Of a DNA stretch of 21,575 nt, positions 1 to 7,720 are shown piece after piece. Source of the DNA: Bacilli bacterium (GTDB lineage Bacteria > Bacillota_I > Bacilli_A > RF39 > UBA660); NCBI GenBank assembly GCA_028684435.1, contig JAQUFX010000017.1, positions 1 through 21,575 of the forward strand. The letters run 5' to 3'. Below the pieces are notes generated by a model, which was given only the letters and a program-made list of their open reading frames with translations, searched no databases and was not told where the DNA came from. The translations under genes and the position numbers were made by a program. Each line of letters starts with the position of its first letter. The first letter of the stretch is position 1.

Positions 1-1178
1 TGAAAATATTAAGTGTAAATGCTGGATCATCATCTTTAAAATTTACTTTATTTGAGATGCCAGAAGAAAAAGAATTAATAAGTGGAGTATTTGAAAGAAT
101 AGGTTTAAAAAATTCTTTTTATACAATTAAATTAAAGGGGGACAAATTTAAAACCGAAGTAGATCTTAAAAATCATAAAGATGCTTTTGAAATATTAATT
201 AAAGAATTAATTAATAATAAAATTATCGAAAATTTAAATGAAGTAGAAGGTATAGGACATAGAACAGTTCAAGGTGGTCCTTATTTTAATAAAACGGTTA
301 TTGCTACTAATGAAAATATTAAAATTGTTGAAGATTTATCGTGCTTAGCACCACTTCATAATCCTCCTATTATCGTAGCAATAAAAGCAGCTATGGAAGT
401 TTTTAAAAATGCTACGCAAACATTAGTGTTTGATACTGCATTTCATCAAACAATTGAAAAAGAAAATTATATCTATCCCGTACCTTATGAATGGTATACT
501 AAATATAATATCAGAAGATATGGTTTTCATGGAACTAGTCATAAATATATAACTTTAAGAGCTAGTGAAATAATGAAAAGAAATGATTTAAAATTAATTA
601 CTTGTCATATTGGCAATGGAGCTAGTATTTCAGCTGTTAAAAATGGACAGTGTATTAATACCTCTATGGGATTTACTCCTAATGCAGGATTAATGATGGG
701 AACGCGTTCTGGTGATATTGATGCGACAATAGTGACTTATATTATGAAGCAAACAGGTATTAGTGCTGAAATGATAGATGATATACTAAATAAAGAAAGT
801 GGTTTATTAGGAGTAAGCGGATTATCATCAGATTCAAGAGATGTTGAAGCCGGTATTGAAAAAGGCGATGAAAGATGTCTTTTAGCACAAAATATTTATG
901 TAAATAGAGTGGTTGAATATATTGCTAAATACTATGTTGAATTAGAAGGAGCAGATGCTATTATATTTACAGCTGGTCTTGGTGAAAATGGAATTGCTGT
1001 GCGAAAACAAATAATTGATAAATTAAATATTTTAGGCATAAAAATAGATGAAAATAGAAATAATATTCGTGGTGAAGAAAAATTAATATCGGCAGATGAT
1101 TCTAGTGTGCCAGTATATGTAATACCTACTAATGAAGAATTAATGATTGCATTAGATACTTTTACATTAATAAAATAA
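1..1178 (+). CDS. ackA: Acetate kinase (5' end cut by one base)
   Basis: Acetate kinase interconverts acetate + ATP and acetyl phosphate + ADP in the cytoplasm, normally as the ATP-yielding step of fermentation. The window opens at TG of what is almost certainly the ATG start; from base 3 the frame reads KILSVNAGSSSLKF, the family's N-terminal phosphate-binding signature. Adding these residues to the ATG at 57 gives about 392 aa, close to the usual ~400. Other ASKHA-fold kinase motifs follow: HNPP, FDTAFH, RYGFHGTSH, CHIGNGASI, MGTRSGDID and FTAGLGENG. The ATG at 57 is therefore internal, not the start. No pta gene is visible here; its upstream context is outside the window. The next gene's AGGAGG lies 2 nt after the stop, suggesting co-transcription. 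Identity is secure. Confidence 0.96.
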   Translation, partial: KILSVNAGSSSLKFTLFEMPEEKELISGVFERIGLKNSFYTIKLKGDKFKTEVDLKNHKDAFEILIKELINNKIIENLNEVEGIGHRTVQGGPYFNKTVIATNENIKIVEDLSCLAPLHNPPIIVAIKAAMEVFKNATQTLVFDTAFHQTIEKENYIYPVPYEWYTKYNIRRYGFHGTSHKYITLRASEIMKRNDLKLITCHIGNGASISAVKNGQCINTSMGFTPNAGLMMGTRSGDIDATIVTYIMKQTGISAEMIDDILNKESGLLGVSGLSSDSRDVEAGIEKGDERCLLAQNIYVNRVVEYIAKYYVELEGADAIIFTAGLGENGIAVRKQIIDKLNILGIKIDENRNNIRGEEKLISADDSSVPVYVIPTNEELMIALDTFTLIK

Positions 1179-1196
1179 GAAGGAGGCCTGATTTAA

Positions 1197-2162
1197 ATCG
1201 GAGCTAAAGAAATATTTAAAAAAATATACAAAGAAATAAAACAACATGATACGATAGTAATAGCTCGTCATATTGGACCAGATCCTGATGCAGTTGGAAG
1301 TCAAATTGCTTTAAGAGATGCTATTAAATTAACTTTTCCTAAAAAGAAAGTATATGCGGTAGGAACTCCCGTAGCTAGATTTAAGTATTTTGGTATTTTA
1401 GATAAAATAGATGATAGTTTACTTGAAGACCCATTATTAATAGTTCTAGATTTACCTAATAAATCTAGATTAGATGGGGTAAAATATGAAAATTACAAAA
1501 AAGCTATTAAAATAGATCATCATCCAGTAGAAGATCAATTTAGTGAAATAGAATATGTTAGAGAAGATGCTAGTTCAACTTGTGAAATGATTATTGAATT
1601 AATCGAAAATACGAACTTGAAAATGAATAAAGAAATAGCATCTAATTTATTTATTGGTGTAATAGCAGATAGTGATCGCTTTTTAGTACCAACAACAACT
1701 TATAAATCTTTAGAATTAGTAAGTAAATTAATTGAAAAATATGATTTGAATTTAATGGAATTATATAATAAATTATATGAAAGACCATTAAATGAAGCTA
1801 AATTTCAATCTTATATTACTTTAAATATGAGTATTACGGAAAATGGTTTTGGTTATATAAAATTAACCGATGATGTCATCAAAGAATATAAAGTTGATTC
1901 TTCATCAGCTTCTAACATGGTTAATAATTTCAATTATATAAAAGAATTATATGCTTGGGCATTTGTTTCATATGATGAAAGACAGGAATTACATAAAGTA
2001 AATATTAGAAGTAGAGGGCCTATTATTAATGAAATAGCTATGAAATATAACGGTGGTGGTCATAAATTTGCATCAGGTGCTAGATTAAAAAATATTGACG
2101 ATATTGATCATTTATTTAAAGAATTAGATGAAGCATGTAAAAAATATAAAGAAAACCTATAA
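1197..2162 (+). CDS. DHH/DHHA1-family phosphoesterase (NrnA/MgpA-like), apparent ATC start
   Basis: Members of this family (NrnA, MgpA) degrade short oligoribonucleotides, dephosphorylate pAp or hydrolyse cyclic dinucleotides; which of these applies cannot be told here. The frame open from 1197 encodes ~321 aa, normal for the family. Metal-binding motifs are in order: RHIGPDPDAVG near residue 22, a D-x-P motif (VLDLPNK), IDHHP (the DHH motif) and ADSDRF, then the DHHA1 motif GGGHKFASGA near the C-terminus. The first in-frame ATG is 1587, but starting there would delete the whole catalytic DHH half. Upstream of it I see no in-frame ATG, GTG or TTG back to a TAA at 1194-1196. The codon after that TAA is ATC (1197), 10 nt downstream of a perfect AGGAGG at 1181-1186. 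ATC is inferred as the start; a sequence error from ATG is the alternative. Confidence 0.85.
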   Translation: MGAKEIFKKIYKEIKQHDTIVIARHIGPDPDAVGSQIALRDAIKLTFPKKKVYAVGTPVARFKYFGILDKIDDSLLEDPLLIVLDLPNKSRLDGVKYENYKKAIKIDHHPVEDQFSEIEYVREDASSTCEMIIELIENTNLKMNKEIASNLFIGVIADSDRFLVPTTTYKSLELVSKLIEKYDLNLMELYNKLYERPLNEAKFQSYITLNMSITENGFGYIKLTDDVIKEYKVDSSSASNMVNNFNYIKELYAWAFVSYDERQELHKVNIRSRGPIINEIAMKYNGGGHKFASGARLKNIDDIDHLFKELDEACKKYKENL

Positions 2163-2186
2163 AAAATATAATATAGGTTTTTTTCT
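2152..2186 (+). terminator. Rho-independent terminator after the DHH phosphoesterase gene
   Basis: A 9-bp stem (AAAACCTAT at 2152-2160 with ATAGGTTTT at 2173-2181) is followed by a T-rich run. The left arm includes the last codons and stop of the gene. It should separate the ackA-DHH unit from fmt. A TATACT -10-like box at 2197-2202 just after it may start fmt transcription, but no good -35 is visible. Confidence 0.7.
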
Positions 2187-2220
2187 TTAATTGTTGTATA
2201 CTTATTAAGTAGGTGATGCT

Positions 2221-3150
2221 ATGAAAAAACTTAAAGTAATATTTATGGGAACACCATTATTTAGTGTTCCGATTTTAAAATCATTAATTGAAAATACTGA
2301 GGTAATTTTGGTCGTAACTAGTCCTGATGCTTACGTAGGAAGAAAAAAAATATTAACACCTTGCCCAGTAAAAGAATTGACTTTAAAAGAAAATATTCCG
2401 GTTTATAGTCCAGCAAATATAAAAAAAGATTATCAAGAAATTATTGATAAAAAGCCAGATATTATTATTACTTGTGCTTATGGACAGATAATACCTAAAG
2501 AATTAATTGAGTTTCCTCGTTTAGGGTGTATTAATATCCATGCTTCACTATTACCTAAGTATCGAGGTGGAGCTCCAATTCATCATGCTATTTTAAATAA
2601 TGAAAAAGAAACTGGTATTACTATTATGTATATGGATGAAGGCATGGACAGTGGAGATATAATTTCTAAACAATCAGTTAAAATAGAAGAAACTGATAAT
2701 TTAGAAACTTTATCAAATAAACTTTCTTTATTAGGAAGGGAAATGATAATTAAAGAATTACCTTTAATAATAAACCATAAAAATAATAGAGAAAAACAAA
2801 ATCCCGATGAAGTAACTTATGCTCCAATTATTAAAAGAGAACATGAAAAGATCGATTTTAATAAAACTGCTAGACAAATATTTAATTTAGTAAGAGCACT
2901 ATCACCTGATCCACTTGCATATTTTATTATTGATGATATTGATTATAAAGTAGTTGAGTGTAATATTGTTGAAAGCAAAGGTAAAATAGGGATGATAATT
3001 AATGTTGATAAAAATAGTTTTACTATTATGACTAGTGATAAAGGTATCAGAATAACTAAGATTAAACCCAAGGGTAAAAACATAATGAAAGTAAGTGATT
3101 ACTTTAATGGTTATAATAAAAATAATTTTATAAATAAGGAAGTAATATAA
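2221..3150 (+). CDS. fmt: Methionyl-tRNA formyltransferase
   Basis: Fmt transfers a formyl group from 10-formyl-THF to Met-tRNA(fMet) for translation initiation. The 309-aa length matches the family. It opens with VIFMGTPLFSVPILKSL of the Rossmann-like domain. The formyl-THF catalytic segment CINIHASLLPKYRGGAPI follows (Asn105, His107), then GMDSGD with the expected catalytic Asp near 143. The C-terminal OB-like domain starts around residue 205. Start ATG 2221 follows an AGGTG at 2211. In many Firmicutes fmt sits with priA, def and rsmB, none of which is here; instead the gene overlaps the next one by one base (TAATG). Present with rlmN, it looks like a rearranged version of the classic cluster. 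Confidence 0.95.
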   Translation: MKKLKVIFMGTPLFSVPILKSLIENTEVILVVTSPDAYVGRKKILTPCPVKELTLKENIPVYSPANIKKDYQEIIDKKPDIIITCAYGQIIPKELIEFPRLGCINIHASLLPKYRGGAPIHHAILNNEKETGITIMYMDEGMDSGDIISKQSVKIEETDNLETLSNKLSLLGREMIIKELPLIINHKNNREKQNPDEVTYAPIIKREHEKIDFNKTARQIFNLVRALSPDPLAYFIIDDIDYKVVECNIVESKGKIGMIINVDKNSFTIMTSDKGIRITKIKPKGKNIMKVSDYFNGYNKNNFINKEVI

Positions 3151-3749
3151 TGAAAAAAAACTTTATGACTATTAAAGAATTGTGGAATCATCCTATATAT
3201 AAAAACTTAATGAAGTTAGGTGGGTATGTTTTATTTTTTATTATTTTCTTTATTTTAGCTGCTTCAGGAAGAAATAATGTTGAAACTTATCAAGAAAAAA
3301 ACACCGATAAAAATTTTTCTTATAATGAAATGAAATCTAATTTAATAAATAATAATTTGAAAATAAAATATCATATTATTTCTAAGAATGAATATTACAT
3401 AGAAGGAGCGATAATAAATAAGGTATTTAATGGTACTTTAGAACAAGATGAAAAAATAAAAAAAATAAAAATTGATCAGGAAAATATCTATTTAATTGAA
3501 AAAAATATTGAAAAAAAAGACGAATTTATATTGAGTGAAATCAATTTAATATATATATTTCCATCTAATATAATAAATATTATAAATGAAAATGATTCTA
3601 TAATGAAACAAAATAAAAATCAAAAAATATATAGTTATACTATTGATAAAAAAGCTTATTCGGTCTTTATTGAAAATAATGCTATTAATAAAATAATTAT
3701 TTTAGATAATTCCATAACATATGAATTAGAAATAGAAATAATTAGTTAA
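3150..3749 (+). CDS. Membrane-anchored protein of unknown function (199 aa)
   Basis: I do not recognise this protein. The N-terminal ~20 residues are basic and cytoplasmic-looking, followed by one hydrophobic segment (about residues 22-40, rich in Phe/Ile/Leu). The remaining ~155 residues are Lys/Asn/Ile-rich, soluble and presumably outside the membrane. There is no lipobox, protease or sugar-binding motif that I can name. It begins at the A of the fmt stop codon (TAATG), so it is probably translationally coupled to fmt and belongs to that transcript. The gap after it carries a promoter for the next gene, so it is the last gene of the fmt unit. That it is a real gene rests on length, start position and coding-like composition. 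Confidence 0.75.
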   Translation: MKKNFMTIKELWNHPIYKNLMKLGGYVLFFIIFFILAASGRNNVETYQEKNTDKNFSYNEMKSNLINNNLKIKYHIISKNEYYIEGAIINKVFNGTLEQDEKIKKIKIDQENIYLIEKNIEKKDEFILSEINLIYIFPSNIINIINENDSIMKQNKNQKIYSYTIDKKAYSVFIENNAINKIIILDNSITYELEIEIIS

Positions 3750-3790
3750 AAATATAATAATATTATAAATATTGTAAATACTGCATAATA

Positions 3791-3819
3791 TTGCACGCCG
3801 TAAGTAAAAATGATAAAAT
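3791..3819 (+). promoter_or_regulatory. SigA-type promoter for pgsA-like gene
   Basis: TTGCAC (3791-3796), a 17-nt spacer, then TAAAAT (3814-3819) preceded by TGA, i.e. an extended -10. Predicted start near 3826, giving a leader of only about 13 nt before the ATG at 3839. Confidence 0.65.
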
Positions 3820-3838
3820 AAATATAAGAAGGTAATAT

Positions 3839-4582
3839 ATGGAAAATAAACTATCTAAAATTATCGTTAATTCAATAACTATGATAAGAATAATTGGAAC
3901 ATTTTCACTTCCAATTGCTAGTATTATCTTATCAACATGGGGTTTAATTTTTTATTTAATATGTTTATTATTAACTGATGCTATAGATGGTTTTTTAGCT
4001 AGGAAATTAAATTCCTCAACTCTTTTTGGAAGTTTATTGGATACTATAGCCGATAAATTACTAGGAATAGCAGCTCTTGCGATATTAACAAAATATTATG
4101 TTATTATGATATTACCAATCATTATTGAAACTCTTATTATATTAATTAATACAAGAGGAGCGTTAAGAGGAGCAATAACGGAAAGCAGTTCGATAGGTAA
4201 AATAAAAACTTGGATTTTAGGTATTGCTATAGTATTTGGTTTTTTAACAATCAGTACCCCGGAATTACTTAATAATTTAAATAATAATATTTTATTAACA
4301 ATATTAAATTATATTAATGATAATAATCATTCAATTATGAATATACTGGCATCTATTACAGCTGGAGCTGGATTAATTGTAGCTTATGATTATAATAGTC
4401 AAATACGCAAAGATATTAAAAAAGCCAAAGAAGAAGGTTTTGAAATTAAAAATATAAAATTTAAAAAGAAAAATGAAATATTATTTGCTCTTTTTGATAC
4501 TGAATTTTATAATAATACTAGAAATCAACCATTAATAAATAAAATAGGGGAGATTAATTATGAAAAAATTAAAAGAAAATAA
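3839..4582 (+). CDS. pgsA: CDP-alcohol phosphatidyltransferase (PgsA-like)
   Basis: Enzymes of this family transfer a phosphatidyl group from CDP-diacylglycerol to an alcohol at the membrane; PgsA uses glycerol-3-phosphate for phosphatidylglycerol synthesis. The full signature D-x2-D-G-x2-A-R-x8-G-x3-D-x3-D is present: Asp47, Asp50, Gly51, Ala54, Arg55, Gly64, Asp68 and Asp72. Several hydrophobic segments flank it. At 247 aa it is longer than typical PgsA (~180-200 aa), because of a longer hydrophobic middle and a charged C-terminal tail of about 50 residues. The ATG follows AAGAAGG at 3826-3832. Its last 23 bases overlap the next gene. PgsA is the likeliest activity; another alcohol acceptor is possible. 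Confidence 0.85.
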   Translation: MENKLSKIIVNSITMIRIIGTFSLPIASIILSTWGLIFYLICLLLTDAIDGFLARKLNSSTLFGSLLDTIADKLLGIAALAILTKYYVIMILPIIIETLIILINTRGALRGAITESSSIGKIKTWILGIAIVFGFLTISTPELLNNLNNNILLTILNYINDNNHSIMNILASITAGAGLIVAYDYNSQIRKDIKKAKEEGFEIKNIKFKKKNEILFALFDTEFYNNTRNQPLINKIGEINYEKIKRK

Positions 4583-5783
4583 ATATTTTAATATTGGACT
4601 TACCGTATTTTTAATAATTGCTGCTTGTATAATATTTTTCTTTTTAATATTTAAAATAAAATTTATAATAGATAGTATTTCTTGGATAATTAAATTATTT
4701 GTTCCTTTTATAATTGGTTTTGTATTTGCATATTTATTGAATCCAGTAGTTGATTTTTTCCAAAATAGATTATTTTTAAAAGGTATAAAAAAAATTAAAA
4801 TTAAAGATGATAAAAAAATAAAAATATCAAGATATTCAGCCATTTTTTTAACATTTATAATTGTTATTATAATATTTGTATTGTCTTTTAATTTTATAAT
4901 TCCGGAATTATTAAAAAGTTTAGAAATATTAATCGTAAATATACCTACGTATTTAGAACAAATAAAAAATTATTTACTTGGATTAATTGATAACCATAAA
5001 GATTTAGAAAAAATTATTCTTAATAATTATGATGCTATAAATACATCTTTAGTAAACACAATAAATAATAATTTTTTACCAAAAATTGAAGAATGGGTTG
5101 TATTATTTTCTAATGGACTATTTGGGTTAATAAAAGTATTATATAATACGGTATTAGGATTTATTATATCAATATATTTCTTACTTGATAAAGATAATTT
5201 TAAAGCTCAATTAAAAAAAGTATTATATGCTCTATTTAATGTAAAAAAAGCTAACAGCATTATTGATAGTGCTAGATATACAGACAAAATATTTGGGGGC
5301 TTTATAATGAGTAAACTAATGATATGTCTGATTTTAGCTTTTGTAACATTTATATTTTTAGCATTATTTAATTTTCCATATGCTATTATAATTGCTTTAT
5401 TAGTAGGTATAACAAATATAATTCCTTATTTCGGACCATTTATTGGAGGAATACCTAGTGCTTTAATAATATTGCTTCAAGATCCAAGTAAATTTTGGCT
5501 ATTAATAATATATTTAATAGCGATTCAACAAATAGAAGGTTACTATTTAGAACCAAAAATAATGGGTATGAAAACAGGTATAAAAAGTTTTTGGGTCTTA
5601 TTTGCCATAATAATATTTGGAGGGGCTTTTGGTCTTGTTGGAATGATAGTAGGGGTTCCAATATTTGCTATAATTTATGCCTATATTGATAAAAAAATAA
5701 ATAAAATATTAAATAAGAAAAAACTTCCTATTGAAACATCAGAGTATGTAAATATTGACAAATTAAATTCTAAAAAAAGATAA
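4560..5783 (+). CDS. AI-2E family transporter / permease
   Basis: A 407-aa polytopic inner-membrane protein of the AI-2E (PerM/YtvI/YdbI) family, whose members export small molecules or act as Na+/H+ antiporters; the substrate is not predictable. The N-terminus has three hydrophobic segments (about residues 10-35, 38-62, 90-115). A soluble amphipathic region follows, then the diagnostic C-terminal half: GGFIMSKLMICLILAF, then GITNIIPYFGPFIGGIPSA, and a final run of membrane segments to about residue 375. The C-terminal tail is cytoplasmic and basic. The start ATG lies inside the end of the pgsA-like gene, 9 nt after GGGGAG (4546-4551), indicating coupling. A terminator follows directly. Confidence 0.9.
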   Translation: MKKLKENKYFNIGLTVFLIIAACIIFFFLIFKIKFIIDSISWIIKLFVPFIIGFVFAYLLNPVVDFFQNRLFLKGIKKIKIKDDKKIKISRYSAIFLTFIIVIIIFVLSFNFIIPELLKSLEILIVNIPTYLEQIKNYLLGLIDNHKDLEKIILNNYDAINTSLVNTINNNFLPKIEEWVVLFSNGLFGLIKVLYNTVLGFIISIYFLLDKDNFKAQLKKVLYALFNVKKANSIIDSARYTDKIFGGFIMSKLMICLILAFVTFIFLALFNFPYAIIIALLVGITNIIPYFGPFIGGIPSALIILLQDPSKFWLLIIYLIAIQQIEGYYLEPKIMGMKTGIKSFWVLFAIIIFGGAFGLVGMIVGVPIFAIIYAYIDKKINKILNKKKLPIETSEYVNIDKLNSKKR

Positions 5784-5785
5784 AT

Positions 5786-5807
5786 AAGACATTAAGGTCT
5801 TTTTTTT
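5786..5807 (+). terminator. Rho-independent terminator after AI-2E gene
   Basis: A short stem AAGAC (5786-5790) / GTCTT (5797-5801) with a 6-nt loop, followed by a run of T to 5807, three bases after the stop codon. The stem is short, so strength is uncertain. Confidence 0.6.
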
Positions 5808-5910
5808 GTCAATTATTAATAAAATAATCTTATAAGGTATCAGAGGATTATATCTAGCTGATATTCAATAATTAACTTTAACAAAGAATAATTTTTATTG
5901 ACAAGAATAA

Positions 5911-5939
5911 TTGAGTTTTTTTGCTACTTTTGATATACT
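5911..5939 (+). promoter_or_regulatory. Promoter of the rlmN-prpC-prkC-rsgA-rpe operon
   Basis: TTGAGT (5911-5916), a 17-nt spacer, then TATACT (5934-5939) with a TGA extension just upstream. The predicted start near 5946 leaves a leader of only ~8 nt before ATG 5954, with the GGTGA ribosome site at its 5' end. The rest of the 170-nt gap holds an imperfect hairpin at 5836-5865 of unknown meaning. Confidence 0.7.
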
Positions 5940-5953
5940 TATTATGGTGAAAT

Positions 5954-6973
5954 ATGAAAAATATTTATAGTTATCCATACAATGAGTTAGAAAATTTTTT
6001 AATAAAGATAAATGAAAAAAAGTATCGAGCTAAACAGATTTATGAATGGATTTATATTCATAAAATAGATAGCTTTAAAGAAATGTCTAACATAAGTAAA
6101 GATTCAATTAATAATTTAAAAAATAATTTTAGTATTAATTTAATAAATATTAAAGATATACAAAAGAGTAAAGATACTTCAAAGTATTTATTTGAGCTGA
6201 GAGATGGCAATTTAATAGAAGCAGTATTAATGATCCATAATTATGGTATTAGTATTTGTATATCATCTCAAGTTGGATGTAATATAGGATGTTCTTTTTG
6301 TGAAAGCGGTAGATTAAAAAAAGTAAGAGATTTAGAAGTTTATGAAATGGTGCAGCAGATTTTATTAATTGAAAAAGATATTAATAAGAGAATTGATAGT
6401 GTTGTAATAATGGGAATTGGGGAACCATTTGATAATTATGATAATGTAATTAATTTTATTAAAATAATTAATAATCCTTTTGGACTTTCTATTGGATCTA
6501 GACATATCACTATTTCAACTTCAGGAATAATACCAGGAATAAAAAAATTTAGTGAAGAAGGTATGCAAGCAAATTTAGCGGTAAGTCTTCATGCTCCAAA
6601 TGATGAGTTAAGAAGTAAAATAATGAAAATAAATGATGTTTACAATATTAGTGACTTAATTAACACAATTAAAGAATACATTAAAAAAACTAATAGACGA
6701 GTTACTATAGAATATGTTATGCTAGATTATATAAACGATGAGAAAAAACATGCTTTAGAGCTTGTTAATTTACTTAAAAGTATGAACGTTTATATAAATT
6801 TAATTCCTTATAATGAAACAAATCATATTGTATATAAAAAAAGTAGCAAAGAAAGAATATTAGCGTTTTATGATATTTTAAAAAAGCATAATATTAATGT
6901 AACTATAAGAAAAGAGTTTGGCTTAGGAATAGATGCAGCTTGTGGACAATTGAGAGCTAAAGAAGGTGAATAA
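5954..6973 (+). CDS. rlmN: Dual-specificity RNA methyltransferase RlmN (radical SAM)
   Basis: RlmN methylates C2 of A2503 in 23S rRNA and of A37 in some tRNAs, using a 4Fe-4S cluster and a methyl-Cys intermediate. The 339-aa protein carries CISSQVGCNIGCSFC: the resolving Cys102 and the cluster cysteines 109, 113 and 116. The SAM-binding segment reads GIGEPFDNYDNV (more usually GMGEPL). The methyl-carrying cysteine is Cys330 in GIDAACGQL. The residue after the third cluster cysteine is Glu (CESG) where RlmN usually has Ala (CAS/CAT), so the sequence is somewhat divergent. A Cfr-like specificity (C8 methylation) is conceivable, but the prpC-prkC context argues for RlmN. Confidence 0.88.
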   Translation: MKNIYSYPYNELENFLIKINEKKYRAKQIYEWIYIHKIDSFKEMSNISKDSINNLKNNFSINLINIKDIQKSKDTSKYLFELRDGNLIEAVLMIHNYGISICISSQVGCNIGCSFCESGRLKKVRDLEVYEMVQQILLIEKDINKRIDSVVIMGIGEPFDNYDNVINFIKIINNPFGLSIGSRHITISTSGIIPGIKKFSEEGMQANLAVSLHAPNDELRSKIMKINDVYNISDLINTIKEYIKKTNRRVTIEYVMLDYINDEKKHALELVNLLKSMNVYINLIPYNETNHIVYKKSSKERILAFYDILKKHNINVTIRKEFGLGIDAACGQLRAKEGE

Positions 6974-7720
6974 ATGAAATCGTTTTATATAACAGATCCG
7001 GGAAGAGTAAGAGATCATAATGAAGATTCAGTAACAATTGTTAAAAATAAATCTGATGAACATTTAATGATTGTAGCCGATGGTATGGGTGGTCATCGAG
7101 CAGGTGAAGTAGCTTCTTCAATGGTAGTTACTCATATAGGCTCTAGGTTTTCAGCTTTAAGTACAATTGGTTCTAAATTAGATGCTGTAAATTGGCTTAA
7201 TGAAAATATTAATGAAATAAATAGAAATATAATTAAATATGCTGAAGAACATGTCGATTCAACTGGTTTAGGTACGACTGTAGTGATGGCTTTATTAACT
7301 AATGAATTTTTAATGTTTTGTAATATCGGAGATTCAAGTGGATATGTTTTAAAAGATGAAAAATTACATAAAATAACTAAAGATCATACATTAGTAAATT
7401 TATTAGTGGATTCCGGAGAATTATCTCCAGAAGAAGCTGAACATCATCCTAAAAAAAATGTTTTAATGAAAGCACTAGGTTCAGCAGACAAACAAGAGTT
7501 AGATATATTTGATGTTGATATTAATGTCGATGCTATTTTATTATGTAGTGATGGACTTACAAATATGCTTAGCAAAGATCAAGTAGAAAAAGTATTGATT
7601 GAAGAAAACGTTAGCGTTGAAGCAAAATTAATTAAATTAATTAAGAAATGTAATGCCAGAGGTGGGACTGATAACATTTCGATAGCGTATTTGGTCAAAA
7701 AAGGCGGTGACTCCAATTGA
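6974..7720 (+). CDS. prpC: PP2C-family Ser/Thr phosphatase PrpC/Stp
   Basis: A PPM/PP2C phosphatase that reverses phosphorylation by PrkC in the cytoplasm. At 248 aa it has the family's usual length. Visible motifs: DPGRVRDHNEDS (residues 8-19), VADGMGGH with metal ligand Asp36, GLGTTVV, GDSSGYVL, LCSDGLTNML and a terminal GGTDNISIAYL with the second metal-binding Asp. The ATG begins directly after the rlmN stop (6971-6973), with AAGGTGA as ribosome site. Its TGA stop overlaps the TTG start of the kinase gene. Confidence 0.95.
   Translation: MKSFYITDPGRVRDHNEDSVTIVKNKSDEHLMIVADGMGGHRAGEVASSMVVTHIGSRFSALSTIGSKLDAVNWLNENINEINRNIIKYAEEHVDSTGLGTTVVMALLTNEFLMFCNIGDSSGYVLKDEKLHKITKDHTLVNLLVDSGELSPEEAEHHPKKNVLMKALGSADKQELDIFDVDINVDAILLCSDGLTNMLSKDQVEKVLIEENVSVEAKLIKLIKKCNARGGTDNISIAYLVKKGGDSN

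Noticed and set aside
57..59. ATG as acetate kinase start
   Set aside because: The frame upstream encodes the conserved NAGSSSLKF signature, so the true start is at the window edge.
4532..4843. Minus-strand reading frame of ~103 codons
   Set aside because: Lies over the start of the well-supported AI-2E permease; low-complexity AT-rich shadow with no motif or ribosome site.
5455..5689. Two short reading frames (one on each strand) inside the AI-2E gene
   Set aside because: Fully inside a conserved coding region in other frames; no independent signals.
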